A DNA stretch of 64,000 bases, taken from JANSWY01 sp965228955. Its GTDB lineage: Bacteria; Bacteroidota; Bacteroidia; Cytophagales; Cyclobacteriaceae. The notes under the pieces are model-generated. The model ran no database searches. It saw only the letters and a program-made list of their open reading frames with translations, and was not told the DNA's origin. Shown piece by piece: positions 8,106 through 16,898 of the stretch (positions within the stretch are counted from its first letter, which is position 1; each line of letters opens with the position of its first letter). The stretch lies in the NCBI GenBank assembly GCA_965228955.1, contig OZ245848.1, forward strand, positions 3,968,001 to 4,032,000, read 5' to 3'. Both the position numbers and the translations under genes were made by a program.

Positions 8106-9538
8106 TATTCCACTTCATTTATCTTTAACATATTGGTGTGACCATTCCAATGCAATGGCATAGAAGCAGTATTAATCACTACATCACCTGTTTCAAGAAT
8201 ACCTGCATCTTTTAATTTAGTTTGCAAGTCTTCGAAAGTTCTGTTAATACCTTCCATTTCATTGTACAACTGCCCCTTAACACCCCAAACAAGACTCATT
8301 TGATTAATGATATCTTTTTTGTCTGTGAAAAGATAAATAGCAGCTTTAGGTCTGTGCATTGCTATTCTATATCCGGTGTAACCAGATTTAGTCATTCCTA
8401 GAATAGCTTTTGCATTAGAGTATTTGCTTAACTGACACGCAGAACGTACCAGCATATTACTTGTAAACCCAGCATCTGGCTCAGGACCTTCAAGCATTTT
8501 ATTATAGATACCCTCGTTATTACTTTCTACAGCTTTTATTGTTCTAGACATACTTTGAACAGCCAAAACAGGATATTTACCTGAAGCGGATTCTGCAGAA
8601 AGCATAAGTGCATCAGCGCCATCAAGAACAGCATTCGCCACGTCATTTGTTTCTGCTCTTGTAGGCCTTGGATTCTCTATCATACTCTCCATCATCTGAG
8701 TAGCGATAATAACCGGCTTAGCAGCCATATTGCACTTCTCAACGATCTTTTTCTGCCATACTGGAACATCCTCCATAAGAATTTCCACCCCGAGATCTCC
8801 TCTGGCAACCATTACACCGTCAGTAGCTTCAATAATTTCATCAATATTATTAAGTGCCTCTGGCTTTTCAATTTTCGCAATTACTTTAGTGTGTAACCCT
8901 TTATCAGCGATCGTCTTTTTGAGATCTTTGATTTCCTGAGCTGTTCTCACAAATGAAAGTGCAACCCAGTCTAATTCATGTTCTAAACCGAAGGCTAAAT
9001 CCTTCTCGTCTTTTTCAGTCAAGGAAGGTGCAGATACATTACTATGTGGAAGGTTAATACCTTTTCTGGATTTCAGTGGACCTCCATGAATTACTTTAGT
9101 AATAACTTCATCCCCTTTCACATCTTCAACTACCAACTCGATTTTTCCATCGTCAATCAGAATTGACTCTCCTGCAGAAACATCAGAAGTTAATCCCTGA
9201 TATGATGTACTAATGATTTCACTATTACCAACCATGTCTTTGGTAGTAATCTTCAATGTTTGTTCAGCAACCAAAGGAACCTCATCATTTTCGATTAATT
9301 GAGTACGGATTTTTGGTCCTTGTAAATCCTGAAGAAGGGCAATATGAGTTCCCAACTCTTCATTCAGTTCCCGCACCATTTTGATTACGCTCAAGTGGTC
9401 CTCATGTGTTCCATGAGAAAAATTGAGTCTAAAAACATTGGCCCCAGCCTCAATCAGTTGTTTTAAGGTCTCCTTGTTTCTACTCGCCGGACCTACAGTC
9501 GCTACAATTTTTGACTTGTTAGATTGAAATTCGCTCAT
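8105..9538 (-). CDS. pyk: Pyruvate kinase
   Basis: Converts phosphoenolpyruvate and ADP to pyruvate and ATP, the last step of glycolysis. 477 residues, the normal bacterial length. Motifs in order: KIVATVGPASR, LNFSHGTHEDH, DLQGPKIRT, KIEKPEALNN, VMVARGDLGVEI (metal and PEP binding), TQMMESMIENPRPTRAE and MLSAESASGKYP. The DLQGPKIRT segment carries Leu-Gln and Lys where K+-dependent enzymes have Thr-Lys and Glu, so by the known residue dichotomy this is likely a K+-independent pyruvate kinase. It lies 2 bp downstream of the IPExxxVDY gene, with which it forms an operon read from a shared promoter near 10005. Confidence 0.97.
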   Translation of the reverse strand: MSEFQSNKSKIVATVGPASRNKETLKQLIEAGANVFRLNFSHGTHEDHLSVIKMVRELNEELGTHIALLQDLQGPKIRTQLIENDEVPLVAEQTLKITTKDMVGNSEIISTSYQGLTSDVSAGESILIDDGKIELVVEDVKGDEVITKVIHGGPLKSRKGINLPHSNVSAPSLTEKDEKDLAFGLEHELDWVALSFVRTAQEIKDLKKTIADKGLHTKVIAKIEKPEALNNIDEIIEATDGVMVARGDLGVEILMEDVPVWQKKIVEKCNMAAKPVIIATQMMESMIENPRPTRAETNDVANAVLDGADALMLSAESASGKYPVLAVQSMSRTIKAVESNNEGIYNKMLEGPEPDAGFTSNMLVRSACQLSKYSNAKAILGMTKSGYTGYRIAMHRPKAAIYLFTDKKDIINQMSLVWGVKGQLYNEMEGINRTFEDLQTKLKDAGILETGDVVINTASMPLHWNGHTNMLKINEVE

Positions 9539-9540
9539 CG

Positions 9541-9969
9541 TTAAAATATAAGATTCTCTTTTTGTTTAAGATTCTGAGGGTCAATTGTTGTTACGTATTG
9601 TATTTGGTCTACACCTCTCAGTGCCTCCATTATTGAGCTTGTTGGAAACAGATCTCTTTGGCCATCAATTTTCACAAAGTAGTCTATAGTTTTTAGACTA
9701 GGGATCAAATATTGATCAGAAAGTGCATTGTTAAAGACCAATCTGTTTTTTAAGAGGTGAAAGATAGTGTGTTCAGTTTCAAATAGAAAATTAGATATGG
9801 TTATGTTTTTAAGATTAACAAAATCGATCTTAATATCATCCGCTTTTATGAAATTACAATCGGTCACATCATTGATACACCACGCAAGTTTATACTCTCT
9901 CATGGATGTGCTAATGCCCACCAAATCAAAGTCATAACCAAAGTCAACCGATAACTTACTCTTTTTCAA
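9541..9969 (-). CDS. IPExxxVDY family protein
   Basis: A 142-residue cytoplasmic protein of the Bacteroidota-specific IPExxxVDY family, whose function is not known. The diagnostic segment here reads IPSLKTIDYF, a slightly divergent form of IPExxxVDYF. The N-terminal part (SVDFGYDFDLVGIST, YKLAWCIN) is also family-like. It is the first gene of a two-gene unit with pyk (2 bp gap) and is divergent from acpP, with a 139-bp shared promoter region. The persistent pairing with pyk in the phylum suggests a link to glycolysis or its regulation, but that is inference. Confidence 0.88.
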   Translation of the reverse strand: MKKSKLSVDFGYDFDLVGISTSMREYKLAWCINDVTDCNFIKADDIKIDFVNLKNITISNFLFETEHTIFHLLKNRLVFNNALSDQYLIPSLKTIDYFVKIDGQRDLFPTSSIMEALRGVDQIQYVTTIDPQNLKQKENLIF

Positions 9970-10004
9970 TCGATTATAAATTTCGCCTCAATGTTTACCT
10001 GCTA

Positions 10005-10012
10005 CAAAAATA
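10005..10012 (-). promoter_or_regulatory. Candidate Bacteroidota -7 box for the IPExxxVDY-pyk unit
   Basis: On the minus strand the sequence reads TATTTTTG, an exact match to the Bacteroidota TAnnTTTG -7 consensus, 35 bp before the start codon at 9969. No clear TTTG -33 box is seen at the usual 19-21 bp spacing. Confidence 0.42.
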
Positions 10013-10045
10013 GAAGGATTTTCGTATATTTTTAAGAATGTGAAA

Positions 10046-10080
10046 TTTGTTTGACATTATTCACTTTTTGTATTTCTTTG
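10046..10080 (+). promoter_or_regulatory. Candidate promoter of acpP-fabF-rnc-nadE
   Basis: TTTG at 10046-10049 (with a second at 10050-10053) is followed after 21 bp by TATTTCTTTG at 10071-10080, a near match to the Bacteroidota TTTG/TAnnTTTG promoter. A 5' leader of about 22 bases to the acpP ATG would result. A TTGACA at 10051 lacks a good partner box. Confidence 0.4.
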
Positions 10081-10108
10081 CAGTGTATTTTAACTAAATA
10101 TTAAAAAA

Positions 10109-10345
10109 ATGTCTGAAATAGCACAAAAAGTAAAAGCGATTATTATTGACAAGTTGGGAGTTGAGGAGTCTGAGGTTAGCCCTGAAGCGAGTTTCACAAA
10201 TGACCTAGGTGCAGATTCACTAGACACTGTTGAGCTAATCATGGAGTTTGAGAAGGAGTTCAATATTTCTATCCCTGACGATCAGGCAGAAAACATCGCT
10301 ACAGTAGGACAGGCTATCTCATACCTGGAAGAAAACGTAAAATAA
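10109..10345 (+). CDS. acpP: Acyl carrier protein
   Basis: Carries growing acyl chains as thioesters on a 4'-phosphopantetheine arm during type II fatty acid synthesis. 78 residues, small and acidic as expected. The attachment site is Ser37 in the signature GADSLDTVELIM, and the C-terminal helix region (DQAENIATVGQAISYLEENVK) is standard. It is the first gene of a tight run: fabF starts 14 bp later, and rnc and nadE follow. It is divergent from the IPExxxVDY-pyk unit. Start ATG 10109 is unambiguous from family alignment (MSEIAQKVKAIIIDKLGV). Confidence 0.98.
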   Translation: MSEIAQKVKAIIIDKLGVEESEVSPEASFTNDLGADSLDTVELIMEFEKEFNISIPDDQAENIATVGQAISYLEENVK

Positions 10346-10358
10346 GGATTACACCTTT

Positions 10359-11609
10359 ATGGAATTAAAGAGAGTTGTCGTTACCGGACTAGGCGCATTA
10401 ACACCTATTGGAAATACTGCTGATGAATATTGGCAGGGATTAATTAATGGTGTGAGTGGCGCTGGACCTATCACCAGATTCAATGCAGAAAAATTTAAAA
10501 CCCGTTTCGCATGTGAAGTGAAAGACTTCAATGTAAACGATCACCTAGACCGTAAGGAGGCCAGAAAAATGGACCCTGCTACGCAATACGGTATGGTTGT
10601 GGGAGATGAAGCGGTACTAGATTCGAAACTGGACCTAGACAAAATCAACAAAGACAGAGTCGGAGTGATTTGGGGTTCCGGTATCGGCGGCATTCGAACT
10701 TTCCATGATGAAGTACATAATTTTGCACTGGGAGATGGAACCCCAAGGTTCAATCCGTTCTTCATTCCGAAAATGATTTCGGATATCACTCCTGGTTATC
10801 TATCAATAAAGTATGGCTTTAGAGGACCTAACTACACAACTGTTTCAGCTTGTGCTTCCTCTACTAACGCCATCAATGATGCTTTCACATACATAAGACT
10901 TGGTAAAGCAGACATCATGCTTACCGGAGGATCTGAAGCAGCCGTGGTTGAGCCAGGTGTTGCAGGATTCAATGCAATGAAAGCACTTTCTGAAAGAAAT
11001 GATGCTTATGAAACAGCCTCAAGACCTTATGACAAAGACAGAGACGGATTTGTATTGGGTGAAGGTGCTGGTGCATTAATTCTTGAAGAATATGAACACG
11101 CTAAAGCGAGAGGAGCTAAAATCTATTGCGAAGTAATAGGTGGTGGTATGTCAGCAGACGCTTACCATATCACTGCGCCCCACCCGGAAGGATTGGGAAT
11201 AATGGCAGTTATGCGAAGCGCATTAGATGATGCAAATATTGCTCCTGAAGAAATTGACTATGTGAATACACATGGTACATCTACTCCGTTAGGTGATAGT
11301 GGGGAATTAAGAGCTATTGTTGAAGTTTTTGGTGATCATGTTTATAACATGAATATCAGCTCAACAAAATCAATGACGGGACACCTACTTGGTGCTGCCG
11401 GTGCAATTGAAGCGATAGCTACTATTTTTGCGATAAACAAAGGAGTAATTCCTCCTACTATTAATCACTTTACAGATGATCCAGAAATTGATAGCAGGCT
11501 AAACCTGACTTTCAATAAAGCACAAGAGAGAGAAGTTAACGCTGCTGTAAGTAATACATTTGGTTTCGGTGGCCACAATACTTCTGTTATTTTCCGCAAA
11601 TTATCTTAA
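10359..11609 (+). CDS. fabF: Beta-ketoacyl-ACP synthase II
   Basis: Elongating condensing enzyme of fatty acid synthesis: condenses malonyl-ACP with acyl-ACP. 416 residues, the usual KAS II length. The thiolase-fold catalytic set is complete: Cys165 in VSACASSTNAI, His305 in NTHGTSTPLGD, and Lys337 and His342 in STKSMTGHLLGAAGAIE. The C-terminal SNTFGFGGHN loop is present. The Cys-His-His set and pairing with acpP exclude FabH. It sits 13 bp after acpP and 3 bp before the GTG start of rnc, consistent with one transcript. Confidence 0.98.
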   Translation: MELKRVVVTGLGALTPIGNTADEYWQGLINGVSGAGPITRFNAEKFKTRFACEVKDFNVNDHLDRKEARKMDPATQYGMVVGDEAVLDSKLDLDKINKDRVGVIWGSGIGGIRTFHDEVHNFALGDGTPRFNPFFIPKMISDITPGYLSIKYGFRGPNYTTVSACASSTNAINDAFTYIRLGKADIMLTGGSEAAVVEPGVAGFNAMKALSERNDAYETASRPYDKDRDGFVLGEGAGALILEEYEHAKARGAKIYCEVIGGGMSADAYHITAPHPEGLGIMAVMRSALDDANIAPEEIDYVNTHGTSTPLGDSGELRAIVEVFGDHVYNMNISSTKSMTGHLLGAAGAIEAIATIFAINKGVIPPTINHFTDDPEIDSRLNLTFNKAQEREVNAAVSNTFGFGGHNTSVIFRKLS

Positions 11610-11612
11610 TGA

Positions 11613-12356
11613 GTGATTTTTAGATCCGCAAAACGGCTAATCAAATCATTATCATACGATCATAAGGATAGAGAACTGTCCACTGCATACCGGAATATAA
11701 TTGGGGTTGCTCCTGTCAATCTCCATTTATATAAACTGGCAATGCGCCATAGCTCCGTAGCAGAAACAAAGCAAAATGGTTTCAAGGAATCAAACGAAAG
11801 ACTTGAATACCTGGGTGATGCTATATTGGGTGCTGTAGTGGCAGAATATCTGTTTGCCAGGTTCCCTTATAAGGAAGAAGGGTTCTTAACTGAAATAAGA
11901 TCCAGAATTGTTAACAGGGAAGTGCTAAATGAATTGGCTAAGAAGATTGGTTTAAGAAAACTAGTAGAATTTAACAAAGCTGCTAGAACAAACCTTTCTC
12001 ATAAGTCTCTTTATGGTGATAGTCTAGAAGCACTCATTGGCGCAGTATATCTGGATTTAGGTTTCAAACGATGCAGAAAGTTTGTTTTAGATAAACTGAT
12101 AGGAAACCATTATGATATTGAGCAAATCATAGAAAACAATACTAATTTCAAAAGCATGATCATCGAATGGGCTCAGAAAGAGAGCAAAGAGATCAAATTT
12201 GAAATTATCGATATTAGCGGTGAAAGCCGATATAAGCAGTTTACGGCACAAATTTCAATTGATGACAAACCAATTGGGATTGGCCATGGTTTGAGTAAAA
12301 AGAAAGCTGAGCAAGACGCTGCTCAGAAATCTTGTGAGATCTTGGAAATCATTTAA
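11613..12356 (+). CDS. rnc: Ribonuclease III
   Basis: Cleaves double-stranded RNA, including rRNA precursors. 247 residues with an N-terminal endonuclease domain and a C-terminal dsRNA-binding domain (about 170-245, ending KKKAEQDAAQKSCEIL). The signature NERLEYLGD supplies Glu62, Glu65 and Asp69, and GDSLEALIGAVYLD supplies Asp136 and Glu139, so all metal ligands are present. The start is GTG 11613: the ATG at 11609 overlapping the fabF stop runs into TAG after four codons in another frame. MIFRSAKRLIKSL fits the extended N-terminus common in the phylum. The acpP-fabF-rnc order is conserved widely. Confidence 0.95.
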   Translation: MIFRSAKRLIKSLSYDHKDRELSTAYRNIIGVAPVNLHLYKLAMRHSSVAETKQNGFKESNERLEYLGDAILGAVVAEYLFARFPYKEEGFLTEIRSRIVNREVLNELAKKIGLRKLVEFNKAARTNLSHKSLYGDSLEALIGAVYLDLGFKRCRKFVLDKLIGNHYDIEQIIENNTNFKSMIIEWAQKESKEIKFEIIDISGESRYKQFTAQISIDDKPIGIGHGLSKKKAEQDAAQKSCEILEII

Positions 12357-12364
12357 CTCATACT

Positions 12365-14230
12365 ATGAATCGGCTAAAACTGGGAGGTGCCTGTCTTAAC
12401 CAAATTCCATTCAATTGGGAACACAATCTGAACAATATACTTTCTGCTATTGAACAAGCCAGAAAGGAAAAAGTAGAAATACTGTGTCTCCCTGAACTAT
12501 CAATCACAGGGTATGGATGTGAAGACATGTTTTTAAGTGATTGGTTACCACAAACAGCACTTCAACAGCTTCCAACAATTATCGAAGCATGCCAGGATAT
12601 CATTGTAGCTGTTGGACTTCCAATTCAATTTGGAGGTAAAGTTTACAATACAACATGCATCATTTACGATGGGGAAATTGAAGGATTCTACGCAAAACAC
12701 CACCTCGCAAATGATGGAGTTCACTATGAGCCAAGATGGTTTGCATCCTGGCCCTCAGAGGTAATTGAACAGATTGAAATATTTGGTGAGTATTATCCAA
12801 TTGGTGATATTTCTCTCACTCTGAAAGGGGTAAAAGTAGGATTTGAGATCTGCGAGGATGCATGGCATGAAGACCGACCGGCTTGTAGACTATTTGAAAA
12901 TAAAACTCAGCTAATTCTCAATCCAAGTGCCAGTCACTTTGCATTTGACAAGGCGGAGTTTCGAGAGAACCTTGTTGTAGAAAGCTCCAGAAAATTCAAA
13001 TGCATTTATCTCTACACCAACCTGTTAGGTAACGAGGCAGGAAGGATGGTTTATGATGGAGATATCCTCATTGCACAACGAGGAAAACTAATCGGGAAAA
13101 ATACCAGATTATCTTTCAAGGATGTGAACCTCCTTGCAATCGAAGTAGATATCTATAATACCAGAGAGTCCGATGTACTGGTCAATGAGAGAGTTTACGA
13201 TCCTATCAAAGAATTTTCTATTGCTGCACCTCTTGCCCTATTTGATTATTTAAGGAAGAGTAGAAGCAAGGGTTTTGTTCTTAGCCTTAGTGGTGGTGCT
13301 GATAGCTCATCCATTGCTGTATTGGTGGCTCAGATGGTGAAATTGGGTATTGACGAACTAGGTCTGAGCCTCTTTCAAGAAAAACTAGGGTTTAATCTTG
13401 AGATTGACCGATCTCTTTCCAAGGATGAGATTCGAAAAAATATTGTTAAGAAGCTTTTAACAACGGCTTATCAAGGCACTAAAAACAGTTCAGAAGACAC
13501 TTTAAATTCGGCTAAACAGCTTGCCGATTCAATAGGTGCTACTTTTTATAACTGGCTAATTGATGATCAGGTTTCTGGTTATTCCAAGGCAATAGAAAAA
13601 GCTATTGGGCGAGAGTTGAATTGGGAAACTGATGATATCACTCTTCAAAATATTCAGGCCAGGGCACGATCTCCAATTATTTGGATGCTGGCTAATATAA
13701 ATAACTCCTTACTTCTCACAACTTCAAACAGAAGTGAAGGAGATGTGGGGTACGCTACAATGGATGGTGATACAAGTGGAAGTATATCCCCTATCGCTGC
13801 TGTAAGCAAACACTTTATTCTTCAATGGCTACAATATGCTGAAAGAGAATTGGGATACACCGGATTATCAGCAGTTAATCAATTACAACCGACAGCAGAA
13901 CTGAGACCTTTGGAAATGCATCAAACAGATGAAGATGACCTGATGCCATATCCAATCATAGTTGAAATTGAGCGCTTAGCAATATACCATAGAAAATCAC
14001 CTGTTGAAATCTTCAAGACGCTGAAAGAGAAAAATCTTGAAAGTGCTGATTTGTTAAAAAATCACATAGCAAAATTCTTTAGGCTTTGGTCGAGAAATCA
14101 ATGGAAAAGGGAAAGAATAGCCCCATCCTTTCATCTGGATGACTTTAATGTCGACCCAAGGACGTGGTGCCGTTTTCCTATTTTGTCTTCTGGGTTTGGG
14201 AAAGAATTGGAGGAGTTGGAAAAGTGTTAA
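12365..14230 (+). CDS. nadE: Glutamine-dependent NAD+ synthetase
   Basis: Amidates nicotinic acid adenine dinucleotide to NAD+, using ammonia released from glutamine. 621 residues: an N-terminal nitrilase-type glutaminase domain (about 1-270) with triad Glu44 (LPELSITGYG), Lys111 (YAKHHL) and Cys163 (EICEDAW), then a C-terminal synthetase domain with the ATP-pyrophosphatase P-loop LSLSGGADSS at about 306-315. LLTTSNRSEGDVGYATMDGD is the usual synthetase motif. The two-domain form matches the family. It starts 8 bp after rnc, probably the last gene of that operon, and is followed by a palindromic repeat element. Confidence 0.96.
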   Translation: MNRLKLGGACLNQIPFNWEHNLNNILSAIEQARKEKVEILCLPELSITGYGCEDMFLSDWLPQTALQQLPTIIEACQDIIVAVGLPIQFGGKVYNTTCIIYDGEIEGFYAKHHLANDGVHYEPRWFASWPSEVIEQIEIFGEYYPIGDISLTLKGVKVGFEICEDAWHEDRPACRLFENKTQLILNPSASHFAFDKAEFRENLVVESSRKFKCIYLYTNLLGNEAGRMVYDGDILIAQRGKLIGKNTRLSFKDVNLLAIEVDIYNTRESDVLVNERVYDPIKEFSIAAPLALFDYLRKSRSKGFVLSLSGGADSSSIAVLVAQMVKLGIDELGLSLFQEKLGFNLEIDRSLSKDEIRKNIVKKLLTTAYQGTKNSSEDTLNSAKQLADSIGATFYNWLIDDQVSGYSKAIEKAIGRELNWETDDITLQNIQARARSPIIWMLANINNSLLLTTSNRSEGDVGYATMDGDTSGSISPIAAVSKHFILQWLQYAERELGYTGLSAVNQLQPTAELRPLEMHQTDEDDLMPYPIIVEIERLAIYHRKSPVEIFKTLKEKNLESADLLKNHIAKFFRLWSRNQWKRERIAPSFHLDDFNVDPRTWCRFPILSSGFGKELEELEKC

Positions 14231-14239
14231 ATATTGAAA

Positions 14240-14371
14240 CGTCATTCCGGAATTTTCGGAATGTAATGGAGAAAATATCCGGGATCCCGAAAACTCTAGT
14301 ACTCACGAAATCCAGTAGTGCTACTCTTGTCAGGATTCCGGATCTTCGCTAACGCTACGTCCGGAATGACG
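14240..14371. repeat. 132-bp dispersed-type palindromic repeat with perfect 12-bp terminal inverted repeats
   Basis: CGTCATTCCGGA at 14240-14251 is exactly repeated in inverse at 14360-14371. The left end itself folds (CATTCCG at 14243, CGGAATG at 14257). The middle carries a perfect CGGGATCCCG, and ATTCCGGA at 14335 pairs with TCCGGAAT at 14360. The element is more GC-rich than its surroundings and codes for nothing convincing. It looks like a REP or MITE-type intergenic repeat placed between the convergent nadE and yidD genes, where it may also end transcription. Confidence 0.75.
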
Positions 14372-14387
14372 GTACGCAATTATTGAC

Positions 14388-14615
14388 TCAATCCGGCACA
14401 GGATCATAACCACTTCCTCCCCAAGGGTGGCATCTGCCAATTCTCTTAATTCCGAGCCACATACCTTTAAAAACACCATGTTTCATAATGGCTTGCTTTG
14501 CATATTCTGAACAAGTGGGTGAATACCTGCATGTGCTGGGAAAAAATGGAGAAATAGCTCCCTGGTAGAATAGTATTGGGAGTATGAATAATTTCTTAAG
14601 CAGCTTAATTATCAT
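14388..14615 (-). CDS. yidD: Membrane protein insertion efficiency factor YidD
   Basis: A 75-residue membrane-associated protein that assists YidC-dependent insertion of inner-membrane proteins. The signature is complete: PILFYQGAISPFFP, then CRYSPTCSEYA with three conserved Cys-containing positions, and GRCHPWGGSGYDPVP at the C-terminus. ATG 14615 (MIIKLLKKLFI) was chosen over one eight codons upstream because it gives the family-typical amphipathic N-terminus and length. It is not next to rpmH-rnpA-yidC as in many other phyla. It is convergent with nadE across the palindromic repeat and divergent from the Omp85-type barrel gene at 14731. Confidence 0.93.
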   Translation of the reverse strand: MIIKLLKKLFILPILFYQGAISPFFPSTCRYSPTCSEYAKQAIMKHGVFKGMWLGIKRIGRCHPWGGSGYDPVPD

Positions 14616-14730
14616 GGCGAAATAACAGTATCTAGGCAATTATAGTTTACAATCTGTCATTATTATAAAAAAGGAAGAAACTTATTCAAGATAGAGTGCA
14701 TTTTTAATATAAATTGCGCGTTGTTTAGCT

Positions 14731-16182
14731 GTGAAATACTTTATGAGATTAGTGGGCAGGAGCTTATATATATTAGTTTTTTTCATGTTGGTAGGGCCAT
14801 CACTGTTGGCACAAAGCGAAATGGACACCATAAAGATCATTGATTCATTGAATTATGATGTTCAAATCAATAAGATCTTTATTATCGGTAATGAAAAAAC
14901 CAAACCCCGTATTATCCGCAGAGAACTTGCAATAGAAGAAGGTCAGGTCATCAATAAATCCAAGTTGGTTGGAATGCTCGACTGGGAGAAGAAGAAGGTC
15001 TTTAATTTAGCCCTCTTCAACACCGTTGAAATGGTTATCCTGGATAAATCAGAAAGTGAAGTAGATATCCTAATAACCGTAAGCGAACGTTGGTATATTT
15101 GGCCTAGTTTGATTTTCAGGCCGGTTGACAGAAACTTTAATGACTGGTGGGTCAACAGAGACAGAGACTTAAGCAGAGTCAATTACGGAGGAAGTCTTAC
15201 TCATCATAATTTTGGAGGAAGAAAAGAAAAGCTGAGAATTAGTTTAAGACTTGGGTTCACCACAACAGTAGATTTTGGCTATTCCTTTCCATACATAGAT
15301 AAGGAACAGAGGCATGGTTTATCATTTCTCATGAGTTACAATGAGATGAAAACCGTAGATTATAACACCATCGATCATAGACCTCAACAATATCAATCAG
15401 AACAGGTACTTAGGAGAAGATTTACTCCAAGAATTACATATAGATACAGAGATGGATTCTACAACTCTTTTTTTGCGCGTATAACTTATGATCAATCAAC
15501 AGTTGCAGACAGTCTGAATATTCTGAATGAAAACTACTTAGTGAATGGAATTACCTCTCAAAAATTCATGCAGTTCGGTGCTGGATTCGTCAGAGACACC
15601 AGAGATTATCAGTCTTATCCTCTTAAAGGAATATACATCAGTACACTAATATCTAAACTTGGGATGGGATTTTTTGATGATGGTAGAGATCAATGGTATT
15701 CTTCTTTGTTTGTGAAGAAATACATGGATTTAAATAAAGGTTGGTACTTAGGTTCCAGTGCAATTGGCGTTTTAAGTTCAAGGCAAAATCAGACCTGGGC
15801 TACATACTTCAGGTTTGGGATAGAAAATGATATTATTCGGGGTTTTGAGGCTCCTTTGATTGAATCCCCTACGTATATCATTCAAAAGAACACTCTCCGG
15901 AAAAGGCTTTTCCAGGGGCAACATGACTTTGGAAAACTAGTTCCTCTTAAACAATTCAGAAAGGTCCCTTATGCGATGTATGCCAAAGTTTATTACGATC
16001 ATGGCTATGCTGACAGATATCCAAATTATGATGGCAGTGACCGATTAACCAGATCGTATCTTTACGGACTTGGCGCAGGGTTTGATTTCATTGGGTCGTA
16101 TGATACTGTTTTAAGATTTGAATGGACTTACAATGCAGAAGGTGATATCATATTTGCATTTGACTTGAAGGCAGACATTTAG
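14731..16182 (+). CDS. BamA/TamA (Omp85) family outer-membrane protein
   Basis: A 483-residue outer-membrane protein. A signal peptide (about 1-27, ending SLLAQS) is followed by a single POTRA-like domain (about 40-115: INKIFIIGNEKTKPRIIRREL through DILITVSERWYIWP). The remainder (about 120-483) is rich in aromatic, alternating beta strands typical of a 16-stranded barrel. It is much shorter than BamA (about 800 residues with five POTRAs), so it is more like the small Omp85 paralogues frequent in Bacteroidota. Substrate or partner is unknown. The last residues are KADI rather than the aromatic C-terminus usual for barrels. The start is an ATG giving a proper signal sequence. Confidence 0.86.
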   Translation: MKYFMRLVGRSLYILVFFMLVGPSLLAQSEMDTIKIIDSLNYDVQINKIFIIGNEKTKPRIIRRELAIEEGQVINKSKLVGMLDWEKKKVFNLALFNTVEMVILDKSESEVDILITVSERWYIWPSLIFRPVDRNFNDWWVNRDRDLSRVNYGGSLTHHNFGGRKEKLRISLRLGFTTTVDFGYSFPYIDKEQRHGLSFLMSYNEMKTVDYNTIDHRPQQYQSEQVLRRRFTPRITYRYRDGFYNSFFARITYDQSTVADSLNILNENYLVNGITSQKFMQFGAGFVRDTRDYQSYPLKGIYISTLISKLGMGFFDDGRDQWYSSLFVKKYMDLNKGWYLGSSAIGVLSSRQNQTWATYFRFGIENDIIRGFEAPLIESPTYIIQKNTLRKRLFQGQHDFGKLVPLKQFRKVPYAMYAKVYYDHGYADRYPNYDGSDRLTRSYLYGLGAGFDFIGSYDTVLRFEWTYNAEGDIIFAFDLKADI

Positions 16183-16225
16183 GAAATTGAAATCCTAAAT
16201 CCCAATTTCTAAATTCTAATATTTG
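16183..16225. repeat. AT-rich heptamer repeat at the end of two convergent genes
   Basis: Between the two stop codons the sequence is built of 7-base units (AATCCTA, AATCCCA, ATTTCTA, AATTCTA), with a weak inverted match between AGGAAATTG and CAATTTCT. The same units in a similar order occur at 22298-22328. It is possibly a weak bidirectional terminator. Confidence 0.5.
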
Positions 16226-16821
16226 AATCTTTTTCGGATCCCTTTCTTGTTGAATTTGAACCACTCTCCAACTCTTTCTCCATCGTTGTAGCTTCCTTCA
16301 AAAGTTAAATTTCCGTCTTGAAAAAACTGCCAGAAGCCATCTTCCTTGGAATCTTTGTAATTGCCTTTTTGCATCACATTACCGTCCTCATCATAAAATA
16401 CCCATGTTCCATTTGGTAATCCATTTTCGTAAACTCCAATTCTTTTTATTTCTCCAGAAGGATAATAAAATCGCCACTCCCCTTCGTACAAACCATCAAG
16501 GTACAAACCGTGCTTTTCCAGATTTCCGTTTTCGTGGTAATAAGTTGCGCTATCACTCAATTCTCCATCATTCCAAAATTCGACACCTTGAGTCTGTCCA
16601 TTTTCAAAGTAATAGGTTAGACCACCATTCAATACATCATTCTCATAGTATTCCTCAACCATCACCTTTCCAGAAGGGAAATAAAATTTCCAAAGACCTT
16701 CTTTTAGCCCTTCTACCAATTCGCCAACAGACCTGATGCTACCAGAACTGTAGTAAGTAGTGTCCTGAGCTGACAAACTTATAGATAACGTTATAAGCAA
16801 AGTTATTACAAAGACTTTCAT
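16216..16821 (-). CDS. Secreted MORN/YwqK-type repeat protein
   Basis: A 201-residue protein with a signal peptide (about 1-18, ending SLSAQD) followed by about seven MORN_2-type repeats, recognisable by recurring G.W.FYYPSG..K, YYENGN, and YEGEWRFYYPSGE-like blocks. Databases often call such proteins YwqK family antitoxin, but no toxin gene is adjacent and MORN repeats occur in many contexts, so an antitoxin role is not supported here. Likely periplasmic or cell-surface, with an unknown binding role. It is convergent with the Omp85-type gene and divergent from the PorV/PorQ-like gene, with a 77-bp shared promoter region. A second MORN protein lies at 31612. Confidence 0.85.
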   Translation of the reverse strand: MKVFVITLLITLSISLSAQDTTYYSSGSIRSVGELVEGLKEGLWKFYFPSGKVMVEEYYENDVLNGGLTYYFENGQTQGVEFWNDGELSDSATYYHENGNLEKHGLYLDGLYEGEWRFYYPSGEIKRIGVYENGLPNGTWVFYDEDGNVMQKGNYKDSKEDGFWQFFQDGNLTFEGSYNDGERVGEWFKFNKKGIRKRFKY

Positions 16822-16898
16822 ATACAGTACAACGAGTTTAAAGGAATCATAATCAATTCTAATGGATAAAATTCAATAATATCTTGTAGTTTGCAATT

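Noticed and set aside
10051..10056. TTGACA as a sigma70 -35 box for acpP
   Set aside because: No TATAAT-like box lies 16-18 bp downstream, and the TTTG/TAnnTTTG-type reading fits the phylum better.
16216..16821. YwqK-type toxin-antitoxin system
   Set aside because: The protein is secreted, MORN repeats are widespread and no partner toxin gene is adjacent; the name alone is not evidence.
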